From Tetrahymena thermophila SB210 (Eukaryota > Ciliophora > Oligohymenophorea > Hymenostomatida > Tetrahymenidae), in the NCBI RefSeq assembly GCF_000189635.1, contig NW_002476376.1:2004-66003 (forward strand): a stretch of DNA of 64,000 nt, given 5' to 3'. Positions 37,150-50,629 of this stretch are shown one piece after another; positions within the stretch are counted from its first letter, which is position 1, and each line of letters opens with the position of its first letter. The notes beneath the pieces were generated by a model. That model searched no databases, was not told the origin of the DNA, and saw nothing but the letters and a program-made list of their open reading frames with translations. Position numbers and translations under genes: made by a program.

Positions 37150-38210
37150 ATTAAAAATACTCATAAATTATATATAATAAAGATTTTTTGATAACCAGTC
37201 TAAGTAATTATTATATGAAATATAATTCAGATTTGGTTTAAGACTTGTAAAATTGAAAACCAAACTTTAAACTAAAATAAACGAAAACTAAAACAAAATA
37301 AATAAATAAAACTATTTAAAAAATTAAAAGTTTTAAATAAATAAAATAATTATTAAATGAAATATTAAAGTATATTTATTATAGCTAAAATACAATTTTT
37401 AAATATATCTCTAACTGAGAATAAATGAATTATTTTTAATTAAAAAATGCATACTTGCTTTAAAAATCATAATGAAATTAACTTCCTTTAAATATGTATT
37501 CATTTCTATAATTAATGTAAATTAGTATGAATATATTTTTATAACCAGTTTAAGTAATATTGTTATAAAACTAATTCTAATTTGGTTTAATATTTGTAAA
37601 ATTAAAAGTGAACTAAGCTTTAAATCTAAAATAAATAATAAATAAATAAAACTATTTTTAAAATTTATAGTTTTAAATAAATATAATTGTTCTTAAATTG
37701 TAAATGAATGTTCAACTATACCAAACAAACCTCAAATAAATACAATTTTTACATGCTTTTGTATATTTAATAAAAAATAAACCACTATTTTTACTTAAAA
37801 ATATTTTATTAAACTTAAAGTGTCAAAATATTTAAATTTCATTCATAATTTTTAAATTCTAAATATTTATTTATTATTTTAAAAAAATAATTAAAAATAA
37901 ATCCCTTTTATAATGTATGTATGTATTTCTTAATTTATTTATTGATTAAAAATATATTTAAATTAAAAAATAACCCTTTTATAAACAGTGTAAGTAATAA
38001 TAGTCTCAAATCGAACTTTGATTTGATTTAAAATTTGTAAAATTAAAAGAAAATTAATTAACATTTATCTTTAAAATAAACGAAAATAAAATAATAAATA
38101 AAACTATTTTTAAAATTAAAAGTTTAAAATAAATAGAATTATCATTAAATTGTAAGTAAATAAATAAATAAACAAATATTCAACTATATTACACCTAAAA
38201 TTAAATTTTA
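37150..38210. repeat. Degenerate ~355-435-bp tandem repeat, three copies
   Basis: The block TAACCAGTCTAAGTAAT (or close variants), followed by a GATTTGGTTTAA...TTGTAAAATT...AAACTATTT...AAAAGTTTTAAATAAA series, recurs at about 37191, 37542 and 37980. Copies are diverged and non-coding. They lie downstream of the kinase gene that ends at 38538. Confidence 0.8.
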
Positions 38211-38537
38211 ATTACTTTTATATTAATTGTATAAATCTAAAAAATTTTATACTTACTCTTAAAATAATTATAAAAATTTTTCACTTATTAATTAGAAAAA
38301 ATGAAATTTAACTAAAATGTAGGTAGGTAGGTAGGTTGAAATATCAATTCAATTTTAATATTAAAAGATAAAAAAAAATGTAAGAGAAAATATTTATTAT
38401 TAATTAATTTATTGATTTATTTATAATATCTAATTTTTTTATAGTATCTGATTTGAAATGAATAAATAAACAAATAAACAAATTAAAATAAAATCTATTT
38501 ATTAGAAAATTTATTTTTGATCTAATTAAAATTAGAT

Positions 38538-39953
38538 TCATTATTGACTAGAAAATTCATTGAAGGATTTATCAAATATACTCATCTGCTTTTCACTATA
38601 ATTTTTATCGAAATTTTTGAAAAGAATGTTCAACAATTCATCAGATGAATATCTAGATTTAGGATTTTACTGAACCATGTTTTTGATTACATTCTCTATT
38701 AAAAAAGAATCTATATTTTATTCAAAGACTCTATTTTTTGTTTTGTACATTGCATTAATATCACTCAAAATCTATTAATTTCCGTTTCTAATAGGTCTAA
38801 CCTCAGTCTAAAAATTAAACCTCCTTCCACAAAGTAATTCAATGAAGACTATTCCCAAAGAGTAAATATCTGACTGTATGTATGTATTATTTTTATTTAA
38901 AACATAATTTATTAACAATTAAATAATTAAATAAATAAATGATAAAAACAATTAACCTTATAGCAAATTTTAGGCTGATCAGCACTACCTTCATTAAATT
39001 CGATAACTTCTTTGCTTGTATATTTCATTGTTCCAACTTTGCTCTAATTTATTATTTGAGAAATATTCCAATTTAATAAATATAAAATATCTTTACTAGA
39101 TGGTCTGTGTATCCTTTATCTGAGAGCTATTTTGCTTATCCAAAATCAGCTATTTAGAATATTAAATTCAAAAAACTAATAAAAAATCTGCTTCTTTTTA
39201 TGAATTTAATTAGCATATTTAATTGTATTTTTTAATAAAATTTTAACTAGATTTCTATCAAAAAGTAATAAAAAAACAAAAAAATTCAAAACTATAAAAA
39301 ATTAATTATAAGCTTCAAAAAAATTACCAATATAAATTTGATAGTTTTATCCTTTTTTGTTGAAAAGAATATTTTCAGGTTTCAAATCTCTATGAATAAC
39401 CTTCATTTATTTAAGCTCTTCCAAACCCATCAATAATTACATCATGATAGAGATTATTTGTTTTTTACTAATTTATTACTCAATTAAAGTAGTTAATTCA
39501 CCTATATATTTAAATTATAATTTAAAAGGAATTTTAATTAAAAAATAAGCTGTATTTATTTAACTAATTATTTGTTTGTTTATTTATTTATTACCATCGC
39601 AAAGATCTGTGAATATGAAAATTGTAGGTTTAGCCAAATTGATTTCTTATGTATTTTAAATCTGTAAAACATACTTACTTTTGTTAAAATTTTTGAGTAA
39701 ATCGTATTCTTTTTTTAGTTAATTAATGCTATTTTAATTTTAGTCTTTGGATTCAATAATTTTAACAGCTTTTTATTAACTATTATAAGTGATTTTAAAT
39801 ACTAATCCAAAAGAACCCTTTCCTATGATATTTACAAATTTATAGCCTAATTTTGCTAGATTTTAGATATATTCCTTAACTTTGTCTTCATTTAATTCAA
39901 GTTGTTAGCATTACTATTTAAAATTTTCTGGCAAAGATTCTGAAACAGCCAAA
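38538..39953 (-). CDS. Active-type protein kinase domain (possibly C-terminal half of a dual-kinase gene)
   Basis: Split by several short introns. From 39953 downward: a leader SLAVSESLPENF, glycine loop IIGKGSFGLVFK, catalytic lysine in QKAVKII, the hinge region IFIFTDLCDGGELTTL, the full catalytic motif VIHRDLKPENILF near 39400, IADFGQAKQL near 39145, an activation segment GTMKYTSKEV with the APE Glu, and SDIYSLGIVFIELLCG near 38870. It ends NEFSSQQ at TGA 38538. All residues needed for catalysis are visible, so this should be an active Ser/Thr kinase. A pseudokinase lies immediately upstream on the same strand; a 371-bp intron (39954-40324) joins them in a compatible phase. As a separate gene, an alternative ATG at 40147 is in frame but gives a low-complexity leader. 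Confidence 0.85.
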
Positions 39954-40018
39954 CTATTTATTTTATTTTTTAAAAATGAATAAAAGAATGAAAAAAAGCT
40001 AAATAAATACTATCTTTT

Positions 40019-40098
40019 CTATTTAAATTTTTTATAAATTTAAAAATTTAATATTGATCTATTTAAATTTTTTATAAATTTAAAAATTTAATATTGAT
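40019..40098. repeat. Perfect 40-bp tandem duplication
   Basis: Two identical 40-bp units, 40019-40058 and 40059-40098, sit in the putative intron or spacer between the pseudokinase and kinase coding regions. Their perfection suggests a recent event in an otherwise diverged, AT-rich stretch. Confidence 0.95.
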
Positions 40099-40324
40099 TA
40101 TTTATTGTTTTGATTAGAGAAATTTAATATCTTTTTATTTATTTCATTCTAATTTAAAAGAATAATAAAAAAAACTTTCAATGAAGTAATTTAATTACTA
40201 AGATATGACTTAATAAAATTATTTTTTTATTATAAAATAAAATAAACATTTATTTTTTATAGAATGATAGAAAGAATATTTATGACTAAAAAAATAAAAC
40301 CTGTTTATTTGCTTTAAAATTTAC

Positions 40325-41489
40325 CTTTAATTTAGATTTTCTTTATAGTCTCTTCTCACTTTAAGTTATTTAAGCGAATTTTCATCAATATTAAATTCAT
40401 TTAAATTAATTAGTAACTCATCTGCATTCGACCTTGAATTTGGATTTACGACAATCATATTTAAAAGAATTTTCTAAGCAAACTGTTTGTATTGTGATTA
40501 TAAAAGCTATGGCATAACATCAAATAAATTTCTTTCTTTCAAACTTATCCACTACATCATATTTAGAGGATGTTACTAAATTAATGCTTCTAACAAAATT
40601 TATCCAACACCAAACATATCAACCTATTTAATTTTATGATTCATTCATTCATAAATTCAATTTTAATTATTTTCAAAAAATTAATATTTTACATTAATTG
40701 TTAATGGTTTTATTTTCTCATTTACTTCTGGAGCCACATACATCATATTTCCTTCTAGTTCCTAAAAATTAAAATACCTTTAATTAAAAAAGTAAGAGAA
40801 GATATATGTATATGTACCTCTTTTCCAGAATTAATATCGTTGAGCAATCTTGCAATTGAAAAATCATCTAAATAATATTTATTTTAGTAATTAATTTTAA
40901 TTTTCAATTTAATAAATAATTTTATTACTTATTAGAAACTCATTTCTAATACTACTATACAATATTTTTTCAGGCTTAATGTTTCCATAGATAATACTTT
41001 TATCTTTTAATGCAGCAAAACCTTTTAGCAATTAGCATGCTAAAGCACAAACTTATTAGAAATTCATCTTGTTGTCTTCAAAAATTTCTTTTAAAGAACC
41101 TAAATAGATAGATAGATAGTTAAATAAATAAATATTTTGATAAACAATGAATGAAAGAAAATATGATTTTTATTACAATCGCAAAGTTCTAAAACTAAGG
41201 CAGTAATACCTATTTGATCATCTTTAACTACTTCAATAGCTTGTAAGATATATTTTTTTTTCTTAACTAATTCTATCATTTTTAATTGATTTTAAATTTC
41301 AAATTAATTATCATTCTAATATATTTTTATTGCTACTTAGATGCTTAATTTCTAAGAAAATGCTAAAACCAACATACAAACATTGTCTTAAGATAACACT
41401 TTCTCAAGATTATATGACTTACTCTTCAGGAACTCTTAAATAACATTGAGTTTTAATTCTTTTTTTTGCTTTTAATTCAAGTTTTACAT
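40325..41489 (-). CDS. Pseudokinase domain (own gene, or N-terminal half of a dual-kinase gene)
   Basis: Starts at ATG 41489 with MQNLNQKQKKELKLNVIQEF. The kinase fold is recognisable but degenerate. The glycine loop is lost (KVLSQDNVCMLVLAF), while the ATP-site lysine is kept in QVAIKIYQND. After the hinge ALVLELCDC, the catalytic loop reads IIYGNIKPEKIL, so His-Arg-Asp became Tyr-Gly-Asn and the catalytic Asp is missing. DFG has become DFS in LDDFSIARLL near 40850. The C-lobe VDMFGVGQILLEALI near 40615 and an Arg in NPNSRSNADELL are retained. Catalysis is therefore unlikely. The frame reaches KENLNQ at 40325, where a GTAA donor allows splicing into the active kinase; without it the 3' end is unresolved. 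Confidence 0.8.
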
Positions 41490-41720
41490 TTTTTTTTTAT
41501 CTCCTAACCTAAATTATTTCTTACTTAAATTAAAGTGCAGAATTATTAACTTATTTACTATCTCAACAATATTCTAATAAGATTATTATCAATTTTAATA
41601 CAAAAAGCTAATTAAAGATTTCTTTAATTAAATAAAAATCTTTAATAAACAAAATATCTTTATAATTTATTTAATAATTTGTTAATTTCAAAATAAAATT
41701 TGCTGTTTTTCATTTAAACT

Positions 41721-41796
<76 letters not shown>
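41721..41796. repeat. (TCTA)n microsatellite
   Basis: Nineteen uninterrupted TCTA units span 76 bp upstream of the pseudokinase start, inside its likely promoter region. Confidence 0.97.
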
Positions 41797-42129
41797 GCAT
41801 CAGTGATAAAAAAAATGAGCTTATCAATTGGGTAAATAAATATTTTTAAAAATATAAATAGCTGTTCATGGTATTGAAATATCATGAACCAAACTGTATT
41901 ATCAAATATTTTAATTTTATGATTTAAATGAATCACTTTTATTGAAAAAAAGTTAATTAATTAATTAATTAAAAATATTTAACCTATCTAGCAGTCTTAA
42001 AAAAATATTGATTTAATTAATTTTTACATATATTGTTTTGAAAGAATACAATAGCAATTATTTATATTATATGGAAATTTTACCTACCTTTTTCCATTTG
42101 ACAGACATTTTATGCAAATAAATTCAATA

Positions 42130-42850
42130 AAAGTAAACCTAAAAATTTGATTAACTGTTTTTATTTCAAAAATATGGTGAAATAGTAAATTATTAAATTG
42201 ATTTATAATTTATATTTTCAATATAAAATATCATTAGAAACTTAATAAATAAAAAAAATACATTTGTTGATGATTAATAGAATTAATTATTTTTATTGAA
42301 ATATCTTTAAATTAATATAAAAATAAGGATAATAAATAAGTAATTATTATTCATTCATATATTTATTTACTTTCATACATAATAAATTAATTAACTGTTT
42401 TTACTTAAAAAATAGGATGCAATAGATTATTAAATTTATTTATGAAATATAATTTGAAAATAAAATATCATTAGAAATATAATGCAAAAAAATGCTATTG
42501 AAGAATCAATGATAACTGATAGAATTAATAAATATTATTGAAATATCTTTATATTAATATAAAAAATTTGGATTAATAAATTAGTAATTATCATTCATAT
42601 ATTTATTTACTTTCATACAAAATAAATAAATTAATTAGCTATTTTTATTTCAAAAATAATATGCAATAGATTATTAAATTGATTGATGATAGATAATTTG
42701 AATATAAAATATCATTAGAAACTTAAAGCAAAAAAATGCTTGGAAGCAATAGATAATGATGATTGATTGATAGAATTAATAATTATTTTTGAAATATCTT
42801 AAAATTAATAGAAAGAATCTGGATTAATAAATTAATAATTATTATACTTA
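42130..42850. repeat. Degenerate ~235-bp tandem repeat, three copies
   Basis: Three units start near 42150, 42389 and 42625. Each has a GTTTTTATTTCAAAAATA-like block, then AATAAAATATCATTAGAAA, a GATAGAATTAATA block, TGAAATATCTTTA, and a TTCATATATTTATTTACTTT end. It lies between the (TCTA)n tract and the nucleolar-type gene and has no coding frame. Confidence 0.8.
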
Positions 42851-42897
42851 TTTATATATATATATATACATACATACACTTATAGCTTTAAAAAGAG

Positions 42898-44871
42898 ATG
42901 AATTAAGAAAAGATAAAAATAGAAGCATATAATGAGGCATTAGAAATTGTTAATAAATACAAACATGATAATAAGCGCTTGTCATTGAAGCAAAAGGCTA
43001 TTTATAAGAAATCAAAGAGAATTATTGAGGAATACGAAGCACAGGAAGCCAAGGGCTAGTAAAATGGAGGATAGGGTAAAAAGGATGGAAAAAAAGATTA
43101 GCTTTAGGGAGCAGATAGATTTAATTAGGATCGCAATTCTATTTTTGATACTAAAAAAGGTCAGGTTTTATTCGAATTGCAAAAGTCTTACAAAGGTGAT
43201 GAACGTTTCAGATTGGATAAGCGTTTTGCTGAAGATATTGATGCTGAAAAATTACCTAATACACTGAAACAACTAACAACTGGTATTGATTTTGAAAATC
43301 TCTCTGATGGTAGTGATTATGAATTTAAGAAGAAATAATCTAAGTAGAAGAAGAATGAAAAGAAGCAAGAAAAATAGTTGAAAAAGACTTAATAGCTCAA
43401 TGAAATTTAATTAAAGGGTGAAAAGGTACCTTTATCTGAACAAGCAAGCGAAGATGAAGGTGAAAAAAAGCAAGCTGAAGGATAAAAAGGACAATTATTT
43501 GGTTTTGGAGCTGGCAAAAATGGTGCTGATGATGATGCCAATCAGAATGACTCTGACTCTGATTTTTTTACTATCAAGGTAAAATAAGATGACGAGGAAG
43601 AAGAAGAAGAAAATGATAAGAAAAAAAGTAGTAAAAATAAACTTAGAAAAGGCAGTGCTGATGAAACAAAATAAAAATCTAACAAGAAAAGAGGAAGAGA
43701 ATCTAGTTCTGATGAATAAGAAGAAGAAGATGAAGAGGATGATGAAGAGTAAGTAGTTAAAAGATTAAATGAAGAAATGAAAGATTAGAATGATGAATAT
43801 AGTGATTCTGATAGTATTTAGAAGGTATAATTTGATGAAGAAGATTAATAAGATGATGATGGTGGAAAATAATTCAGAAAAGCTTATAGAATTGCAAAAG
43901 ACTATATAGATTAAGAAGCTTTGGTGGATGAAGATGACATTTAAGAATTCACCTTGGAGGAGGAATAGCACACATATTTAAAGATTTTGCAAGAGTTGAT
44001 GCCAACTGAGAAGCTCTTCTTTTAAAATAAGAAAAAGAATGTTAAAGTTATACATAATAAACAAAGTAGCTATGCAGCAATGCTTACTCAGGAAGAAGCT
44101 TAAACAATGAGTGGTAAGAAGAAGAACAAAAATAAATCTAAGGTAGAAGAAAATAACTAAGAAGAAGACAATGAAGAAAACTAAAACGAAGAAAATCAAT
44201 AACATAAGAAAAAAGCTAAGAGTGGATTTGACAAGGATTTCAATAGTGATGACAACAATGATGAAGATTAATTTGGAAGATAAAAAAGTGAAAAAGCTTA
44301 CAATTTGGTTATTCCTCGTTTTGATCCCTCTCAACTTGTAGTTAAGAAAGTCATGTAAGCCTAAGAGAATGAAAAAATATAAAAGCTCAAAGAGCAAGAA
44401 TCCAAAAAGAAATAAAAGAAGTCAACTGAAGCTAAGATTGAAGCTGGTATTGACAAAAAATTACAAAAAATAATGAAAGCCAATAGCATCTTGGATAAGA
44501 ATCTCACTGAACACAGAAAACTCGAAGGTGTTGAAAAAGTTTAAAAGAAAGCTCCAGTTCTTAAAAAGCTAAAGATTGATTCAGACAAGTGGAAAAACAT
44601 TATTAATGAAACTTCAACCATTAAGCATGAAACAGAAAAAAGCATTGAATAAAGTAATTAATAGCAAACTTAATCTCAAAAAAGTCAATCTAATACTAAA
44701 CAAACTGTTGTTAGTAATACAAAAGAACAACAACAAGTAAAGCCAAAGTAATTAGGTAGATCACCAGCTTAACCTACTAACCACCACACTTCCTTAGGTA
44801 TGCTTTTTGCTACCTTCCAACCAGATGCCAATTAAGAAGGATCAAGATCTCAATTCAAATTGTTTGGTTGA
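42898..44871 (+). CDS. Highly charged nucleolar-type protein, possibly NOL8-like (657 aa)
   Basis: Single frame from ATG 42898 to TGA 44869-44871. Residues 80-125 form the most conserved-looking part: FDTKKGQVLFELQKSYKGDE followed by RFRLDKRFAEDID. This resembles the short (D)xRFRxDxRF segment near the C-terminus of the 60S-biogenesis protein NOL8. The rest alternates Lys-rich and Asp/Glu/Ser-rich tracts (SDSDFF, EEEEEEND, DEQEEEDEEDDEE), typical of nucleolar ribosome-assembly factors. It ends LGMLFATFQPDANQ...FKLFG; aromatic F-rich C-terminal pieces also occur in NOL8. No RRM domain is visible, unlike animal NOL8. A nucleolar ribosome-biogenesis role is likely; the family name is tentative, and other acidic nucleolar proteins cannot be excluded. 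Confidence 0.85.
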
Positions 44872-45961
44872 GATAATAATTATTTTTTTATCAACAATTA
44901 AAAAACTTTGCTATAATTCTGGAATAGTTTTAACATAAAAAATAAAAAATAAAATAAGTAATTAAGTAAGAAAGTAATTTAATATAATTGTTTTTAAAAT
45001 AAGATATCTACTTTTTAAAAATAAATTTAGTAGCTGCATTAATAAATTTGTTAAAATATATGATAAACAAACAAACAAACAAAAAAACAAACAAACCAAA
45101 CAATTAACTAACTAACTAATATGCTCAATAAAAACCTAATCCAATTTCTATTAATTTATTTTATTTGTAATATATTAATAATTAAATTTATTTATTAGTT
45201 TTAAATATATTTTAACATCATGCAATCTGTATTTTTTGTCATTCATAATTAAATACTTCTAATAAATGTAATATAAAGCCATTTATCTCTTCATCTAATT
45301 AATCGATAATAAATTAAGCTTTAATTGATTAATTTTTCATTTTTTAGCATCTCTTTGAATTTACAATTATTAAAAAAAGAAAAGAAATATAAATATTTCT
45401 ATTTGTTTAAAATCAACCCAAGAAATAGAAATCATTGTTAATATTATATTTTAAATTATTTTATAAACTTATTTTTTTTTTGAATTTAAAGTTAATTGTT
45501 TCATTTTTGTTAACTAAATAAGTAAGATAACTAACTATAAGAATAAGTTTTAATATTTACTTTATACTTTCTATCTATTAAATTAAAAAGAAGGTGGTCT
45601 TTAATTAAAAATTTCAAAATTTTAAATTCTAAAAATTTTTTTTCACCATTGGTAAAAAAGTGATTTTATGGAGAAGTTAAAGTATTTATTTTTTAAACTT
45701 TAGAATTTATAAGTTTTATTTATAAAAGAAAATTAAGTTAGTTTTAATCATATTAATAATAAAACAGAACTATAAATTGTAACAGTTATAATAAATAAAA
45801 TAAAAAAAGAATAAAATTTAATTATTGAATTAAAAATGATTATGATGTTTTAAATGAACGTGAATATTATGATTTATTTAATAATAAGAACAATCTTAAA
45901 AAAGAATATAAAAATATATATTGATTTATTTACAAAAGAACCCAGAAGTAACAGTAATTTT

Positions 45962-45996
<35 letters not shown>

Positions 45997-46295
45997 TATA
46001 TTTATATATATATAGCTTCATTTTAAAATTATTTTCAATAACTTTAATTTTATTTTGTTTTGATTTAAATTTCAGTTTGAATTGCTCTGTTTAAGTTAAA
46101 AATTAATGATATATTTTGTGAATCAATCAATTTATTTAAGATATAATATTTAATATATTTCAAATATTTAGATAGATATTCAGGATTTTAGTTTTTACAA
46201 GTTATTTAATAATTTTTTTTATTATTATTATGGAAAATTTAATAATTTATTTTTAAAGAAGAAATATTTGTTTTTTTTTCTTCAAAATTATTTAA
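44872..46295. other. 1.4-kb AT-rich spacer between convergent genes
   Basis: AT-rich DNA holding the 3' flanks of two convergent genes. Simple tracts include (ACAA/AAAC)n near 45065-45100 and (TTTA)n at about 45961-46000. No gene was recognised. Confidence 0.6.
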
Positions 46296-49200
46296 TCAAT
46301 TATCAAAATCATGTAAATATTCTTCATCGAAGGCGCTGTATTTATCTTTGTTATCCCAGGGCTCTAATTTCTCAAAATCATTAACGTGATTACTGAAATT
46401 TGCATTTGATTTTTATTTGGAAGAGTATTTTTAGTTAGTATTGCTATAATTTGTAATTTTTTTGTTTATTGTTTTTGGATTAGTGCTAAAAGTAGATTCT
46501 GCGTAATCAAGCTGCTTATAATTTAGGTCTTATTCATCTGTATTTTAAGAGTATTACTAAGTAACTATATGCTGTTAGGAAATTTGCTCATTTTTGTTTC
46601 TGCTCTCAGTATTTATTGTCTTTTTTTAAGTTATAGTTATACTATCTTCTTTCAATATTTATGGAGAGACAACAATGCTTTTGTTTTCTGAATATAATAT
46701 ATTTTTGTCTGTGATATTTTCAACTACTGTCTATTTAACTGGACTTTAGTATTAGCTGAAGCTTTTTAGTTTATTGCTGTGATGAGGATTTATTATTTTT
46801 TTTGGTATTTAAGCTGGTACACTATCGAGTATTTCAGGAGGTTAAAAGCTATCATGTAGAGAGAGAACTTTAGGTCTATTTTAAGGATTAAAATCAATAT
46901 GTTAAGTCCTTCTTTTGTCATGCTCATTAAGCTTTGGAGGAGATAACACCAGTTTTTGCTAGTACTTTTAATCATAGTAGTACCTGAGGCTCTAGAAGTT
47001 GATTTCTTTAAAGGCTTCAATTTGATAGCTTTCTTGAAGTTTTTGAGTTTGATTGTTATTGTTTAACTGATTAGTTTAAAAGTTGCTTTTAGTTGAAATC
47101 AAATGAGCTCCTGCTTTTAGGATTTGGGAATCAAAAATAAATTTGCTAAGGTTTTCCTCCTTACCATCACTGTTTGTCAGACAAAGCTAGCCTTTTTAAA
47201 AGCTAGTAGAATAATTCATTGATTTATTTTAATTTAGTAAATCTTCAGATTAATCAAAAGCCTCATCTTATTCTGTAAAGCATTTAACTAAGTTATTTGG
47301 CAGAAGATTAGATTTAGTATTAGCATTACTAAATGTATTTGTTCTGATTCTTTGGAATTATTTTTTAAGTATAGCCATGCTTAATTACCCTTCAACTGAT
47401 TAATTTATCTCACTACCATTAAAATATTACGCATCTATATCACTGCTTTTATTTCTATTATTCTTCTATTTAATTTTTATAAATTTATTAATTTTCTTAT
47501 TTTCAAATAAAAAAATATCCAATTCATTTTTTTAAAAACCGTAAATATTTCTGAAGAGAAAATAAATCATTAATTATTTTTTATTTTGATATTTTAATAA
47601 AATAAATCATGATTTTTATTGATGTTAAAATAATTTTAGGATTAATTAATAAAATCTACAGTATTTTAACCATGATATAAAAATTTTCTGTAAAATAATA
47701 ATTATATATCTTGTATAATTCATTGAATTTTTTTTATACGTATTGCTTTTGAATGTGTTTATTTGATTTAAAATGATAGATAATAAGTTTGACTTGTAAA
47801 ATTTATATTAATTTCATAATACTTAAATTTATTATGGAAGTAAATTTTTTTACCTTGCTTTAATTCTAGTTAGATTTTTGCTGGATATTTGAATGCTAAT
47901 AGTTAATTAGATTATCTAAATTATTCTAGTCTCTTGGTAATAAAGGAGCAGGTTTCTTTATAAAATTTATTTTTGCACTTTTTGTTGTCTGAGTATTTTA
48001 AGTTTCGTTGACACTATTATTATCTTTGTTTCAATATATAAATCTTTAATAACAAATGAAGCAAAAAAAAAAAAATTAGTTTATTTTTACATTTTAAGTC
48101 TGAGTTTTCTTCTAAGTTTAATGGAAAACTGGGAAAAACAATAGGAGTTTTTTTGTAGGTTTAAGAAGTATTAGCCAATTATGTATCTGATCCAAGCAAA
48201 AGAGATGGAAGATTAGATTTACTTTCTATTTATTAATAATCATGCTAACTATTAGTTGACTATTTTGAAAATTACTACTTTTCCAAATTGCCATAAAACT
48301 TTTGAGAATTTCCTTAGTTTGATCTCAGCTTGAGCTTATTATTAAACGAAACATAAGATTAATCTCTTGCTTGTACGGATTTATTTTTATTATTTAATTA
48401 GGGAAAATTAGGGTCAACAAAGTAGGAAATCCTAACTTTGTAAAATTTCTTCTTTTATTGGCTAATATCGCTTGTGTTGAGGGCGTCTTTATCCTTTAAA
48501 TTAAAAAAGAATTAAAAATAAGACATAAATTCACTTAAATTGAGTTAATGCACCAATAAATAAAAATGAATAAACATTATTTTTAAGAATAGATTATTCA
48601 ATATATTTTTTTTATTTTTTTTATCTTAATAAAAATATAATATTTGATCTTTTTGTATGTAATTTTTAAAAACTATGTTATTATTGAGTTTTAATAAAGC
48701 AATCAATAAAATACTGTTGGAATTGGCGATGACTTGAATGATTATTCATACGATTATTGGATACTATTGTGCTCTGTATTTTCTTATCTATTTTTCTACC
48801 TTATAATTTGGTTTAGAGATTGCTGCACGTAGGTATTTGGGGGAGAGCAGGATGGTTAAGTCTATAGATGCACTCTTTTAGGTGAATACAAAGGACTTTG
48901 ATCCCTAAAATTTTTTGATTCAGAAAAAGACTTATCTTACAAATTTTAATATTACTCTTCCTATTACAATTAAGCTTAGTTTTTTTAGCTAGATTCATTT
49001 CCATTTTGGTTCAAATTAGTCTGCTTAACAGTGCTGCTATTATTTTGTTGATTAGAAGCTTACTTTTAAATAAAATTGATATAATCTTTGTTTGCATTTG
49101 AGCTTGTTTGGATGTGATTTTATCCTGAATTTGGCTAAACAAACTGCTCAAATTACGCCATATGAGCAGGTAGCTATTTTGTTTTAATTTGAGCTAATTC

Positions 49201-49587
49201 CATAATTTTTCGCTAAGTGATTTTTCTCCCTTTCAAAATACAAACTTCATCTCTCCTATCACTGGGACTAGTTAAAATGATTTGCTTCATAACTTGCTAG
49301 CTTCCTTTTAACTAAGGCTATTTAGCATCATAAAATTCAACTTCGTTTTTAACTTTTCTGCTACTAATATTATCAAATGTTGTTGTTGCTGCTGAAGAAG
49401 GAGTAATATCTTTTGATCCTGCTCCTCCCCCAAGCAAAGCGCTTTTGCCAGTCAAATTTCGTTTTTAAAAAATATCTTCTATATTGCATCCATAGCTATT
49501 CCTATTTTAAAGCTTATTATTGTTTTCCCTCTCATAATTAGTTTTATTGATGATCTTTTAAAGAGGACTCAATTCCTTTATTTTCAT
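46296..49587 (-). CDS. Gln/Asn/Ser-rich protein of unknown function (four or more exons)
   Basis: Start ATG at 49587 (MKIKELSPLQKIINKTNYER). Exon 1 is 49587-48715 (291 codons, phase 0, donor GTATTT). Exon 2 starts at 48493 with DKDALNTSDISQ and runs to about 48098. Exon 3 spans about 48052-47855, with INFIKKPAPLLPRDQNN. Exon 4 spans about 47490-46296 and ends FDEEYLHDFDN before TGA. Exon 1 has a short possibly folded stretch, ITSPSDRRDEVCILKGRKIT-like, at about residues 100-140. The remainder is disordered, rich in Gln, Asn and Ser, with Ser-Pro sites such as SPLYSPKR that could be kinase targets. No membrane helix, signal peptide or recognised domain. The reading is supported by four long TGA-free exons with protein-like composition. 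Confidence 0.82.
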
Positions 49588-50629
49588 AGATCCTCTTAAT
49601 TAAGAATAAACAACCCCTATGCAAACAACTAAATAACTAACTAACTAATTAATTAATTAACTTATGTTACTATATATGTATGTATTTAATTTATGTATGT
49701 ATGTGTGTATTAAAACTTGCTTTTGATGAATAAATTGTATGTATATAAATCTAAAATCTTAAAATTTTAATAATTATTATATTTATAAATAAATTCAATT
49801 TGTTTACCTTATTTTACTAAAGCTATTAAAATTTATGTTTTTATATCCAGATATTAATCTATTTATTTATAATCTATCTATCTCTTTATCTTCATTCAAC
49901 TCTCTTTCCTAACCATTCCTATTTACTTTACTCTTCAAGTTAAAATAATATTTTTAATAATATAATCAAGTGTTAAACTATATTTACAATACTTATTTTT
50001 AATAAAATTCATAATACCATTCTTAACAAGATTAGAATCCTAACTCAAATCATTTGCTCTATAATCATAATCTTTTTAAAAGTAAACTAAATATTACTAA
50101 AAACATATTTTTCAAAGCATTTGAATATAGTAATTTATTAATTGAGACATTCTAAAAATTATTTCTTAAATATTTTAAACTCTAAATAAATTAATTTTAA
50201 AAATATAGTAGAAGAGTTGAAGAGTGTTACTTAGTTAATATATGTTTTAAATAGAAATGTTAAATGGTTAATTTTTCTCTAACTTTTTTATGATATTTCT
50301 TCCTGAAAGTAAATGAATTAATTAATACTTTCCCATTAATTTAATTTCATAATTTTTATTTTTAATCAATCAAAAAATAGGGTAAATAGGTGTAATATTT
50401 TTTTCATTTTTGGGTGAATTAGAATCTACCATTTACTATATATGATGAGAGCTATATTTATTAAATTTGCTCTTTAAAAAATATGTACGGGTTTCAGAAA
50501 ATCAAAATAGTTAGTATGAATATAGCAAATGGTTAAAAATGGAAACTAAGATAGTAGTATGGGTAGACGGTAATACATCATAATAGACCTCTATCAATAT
50601 AATTTATTGAGTGAAACCTTAACTCTGTA
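49588..50629. other. AT-rich spacer
   Basis: Upstream flank of the Gln/Asn-rich gene, up to the left edge of the surface-antigen units. It has short TAAC/TTAA and TATG simple tracts near 49627-49710. No gene was recognised. Confidence 0.55.

Larger units (their letters stand above)
41490..42897. other. Divergent promoter region
   Basis: Spacer between the pseudokinase (minus) and the plus-strand gene at 42898. It is almost entirely the TCTA microsatellite, the three-copy 235-bp repeat and AT-rich sequence; no gene is present. Confidence 0.6.

Noticed and set aside
43765-44397. Minus-strand hydrophobic frames at 43765-43971 and 43978-44397
   Set aside because: Antisense to Glu/Lys-rich codons of the plus-strand nucleolar-type gene, which automatically yields Phe/Leu/Ile-rich false membrane proteins.
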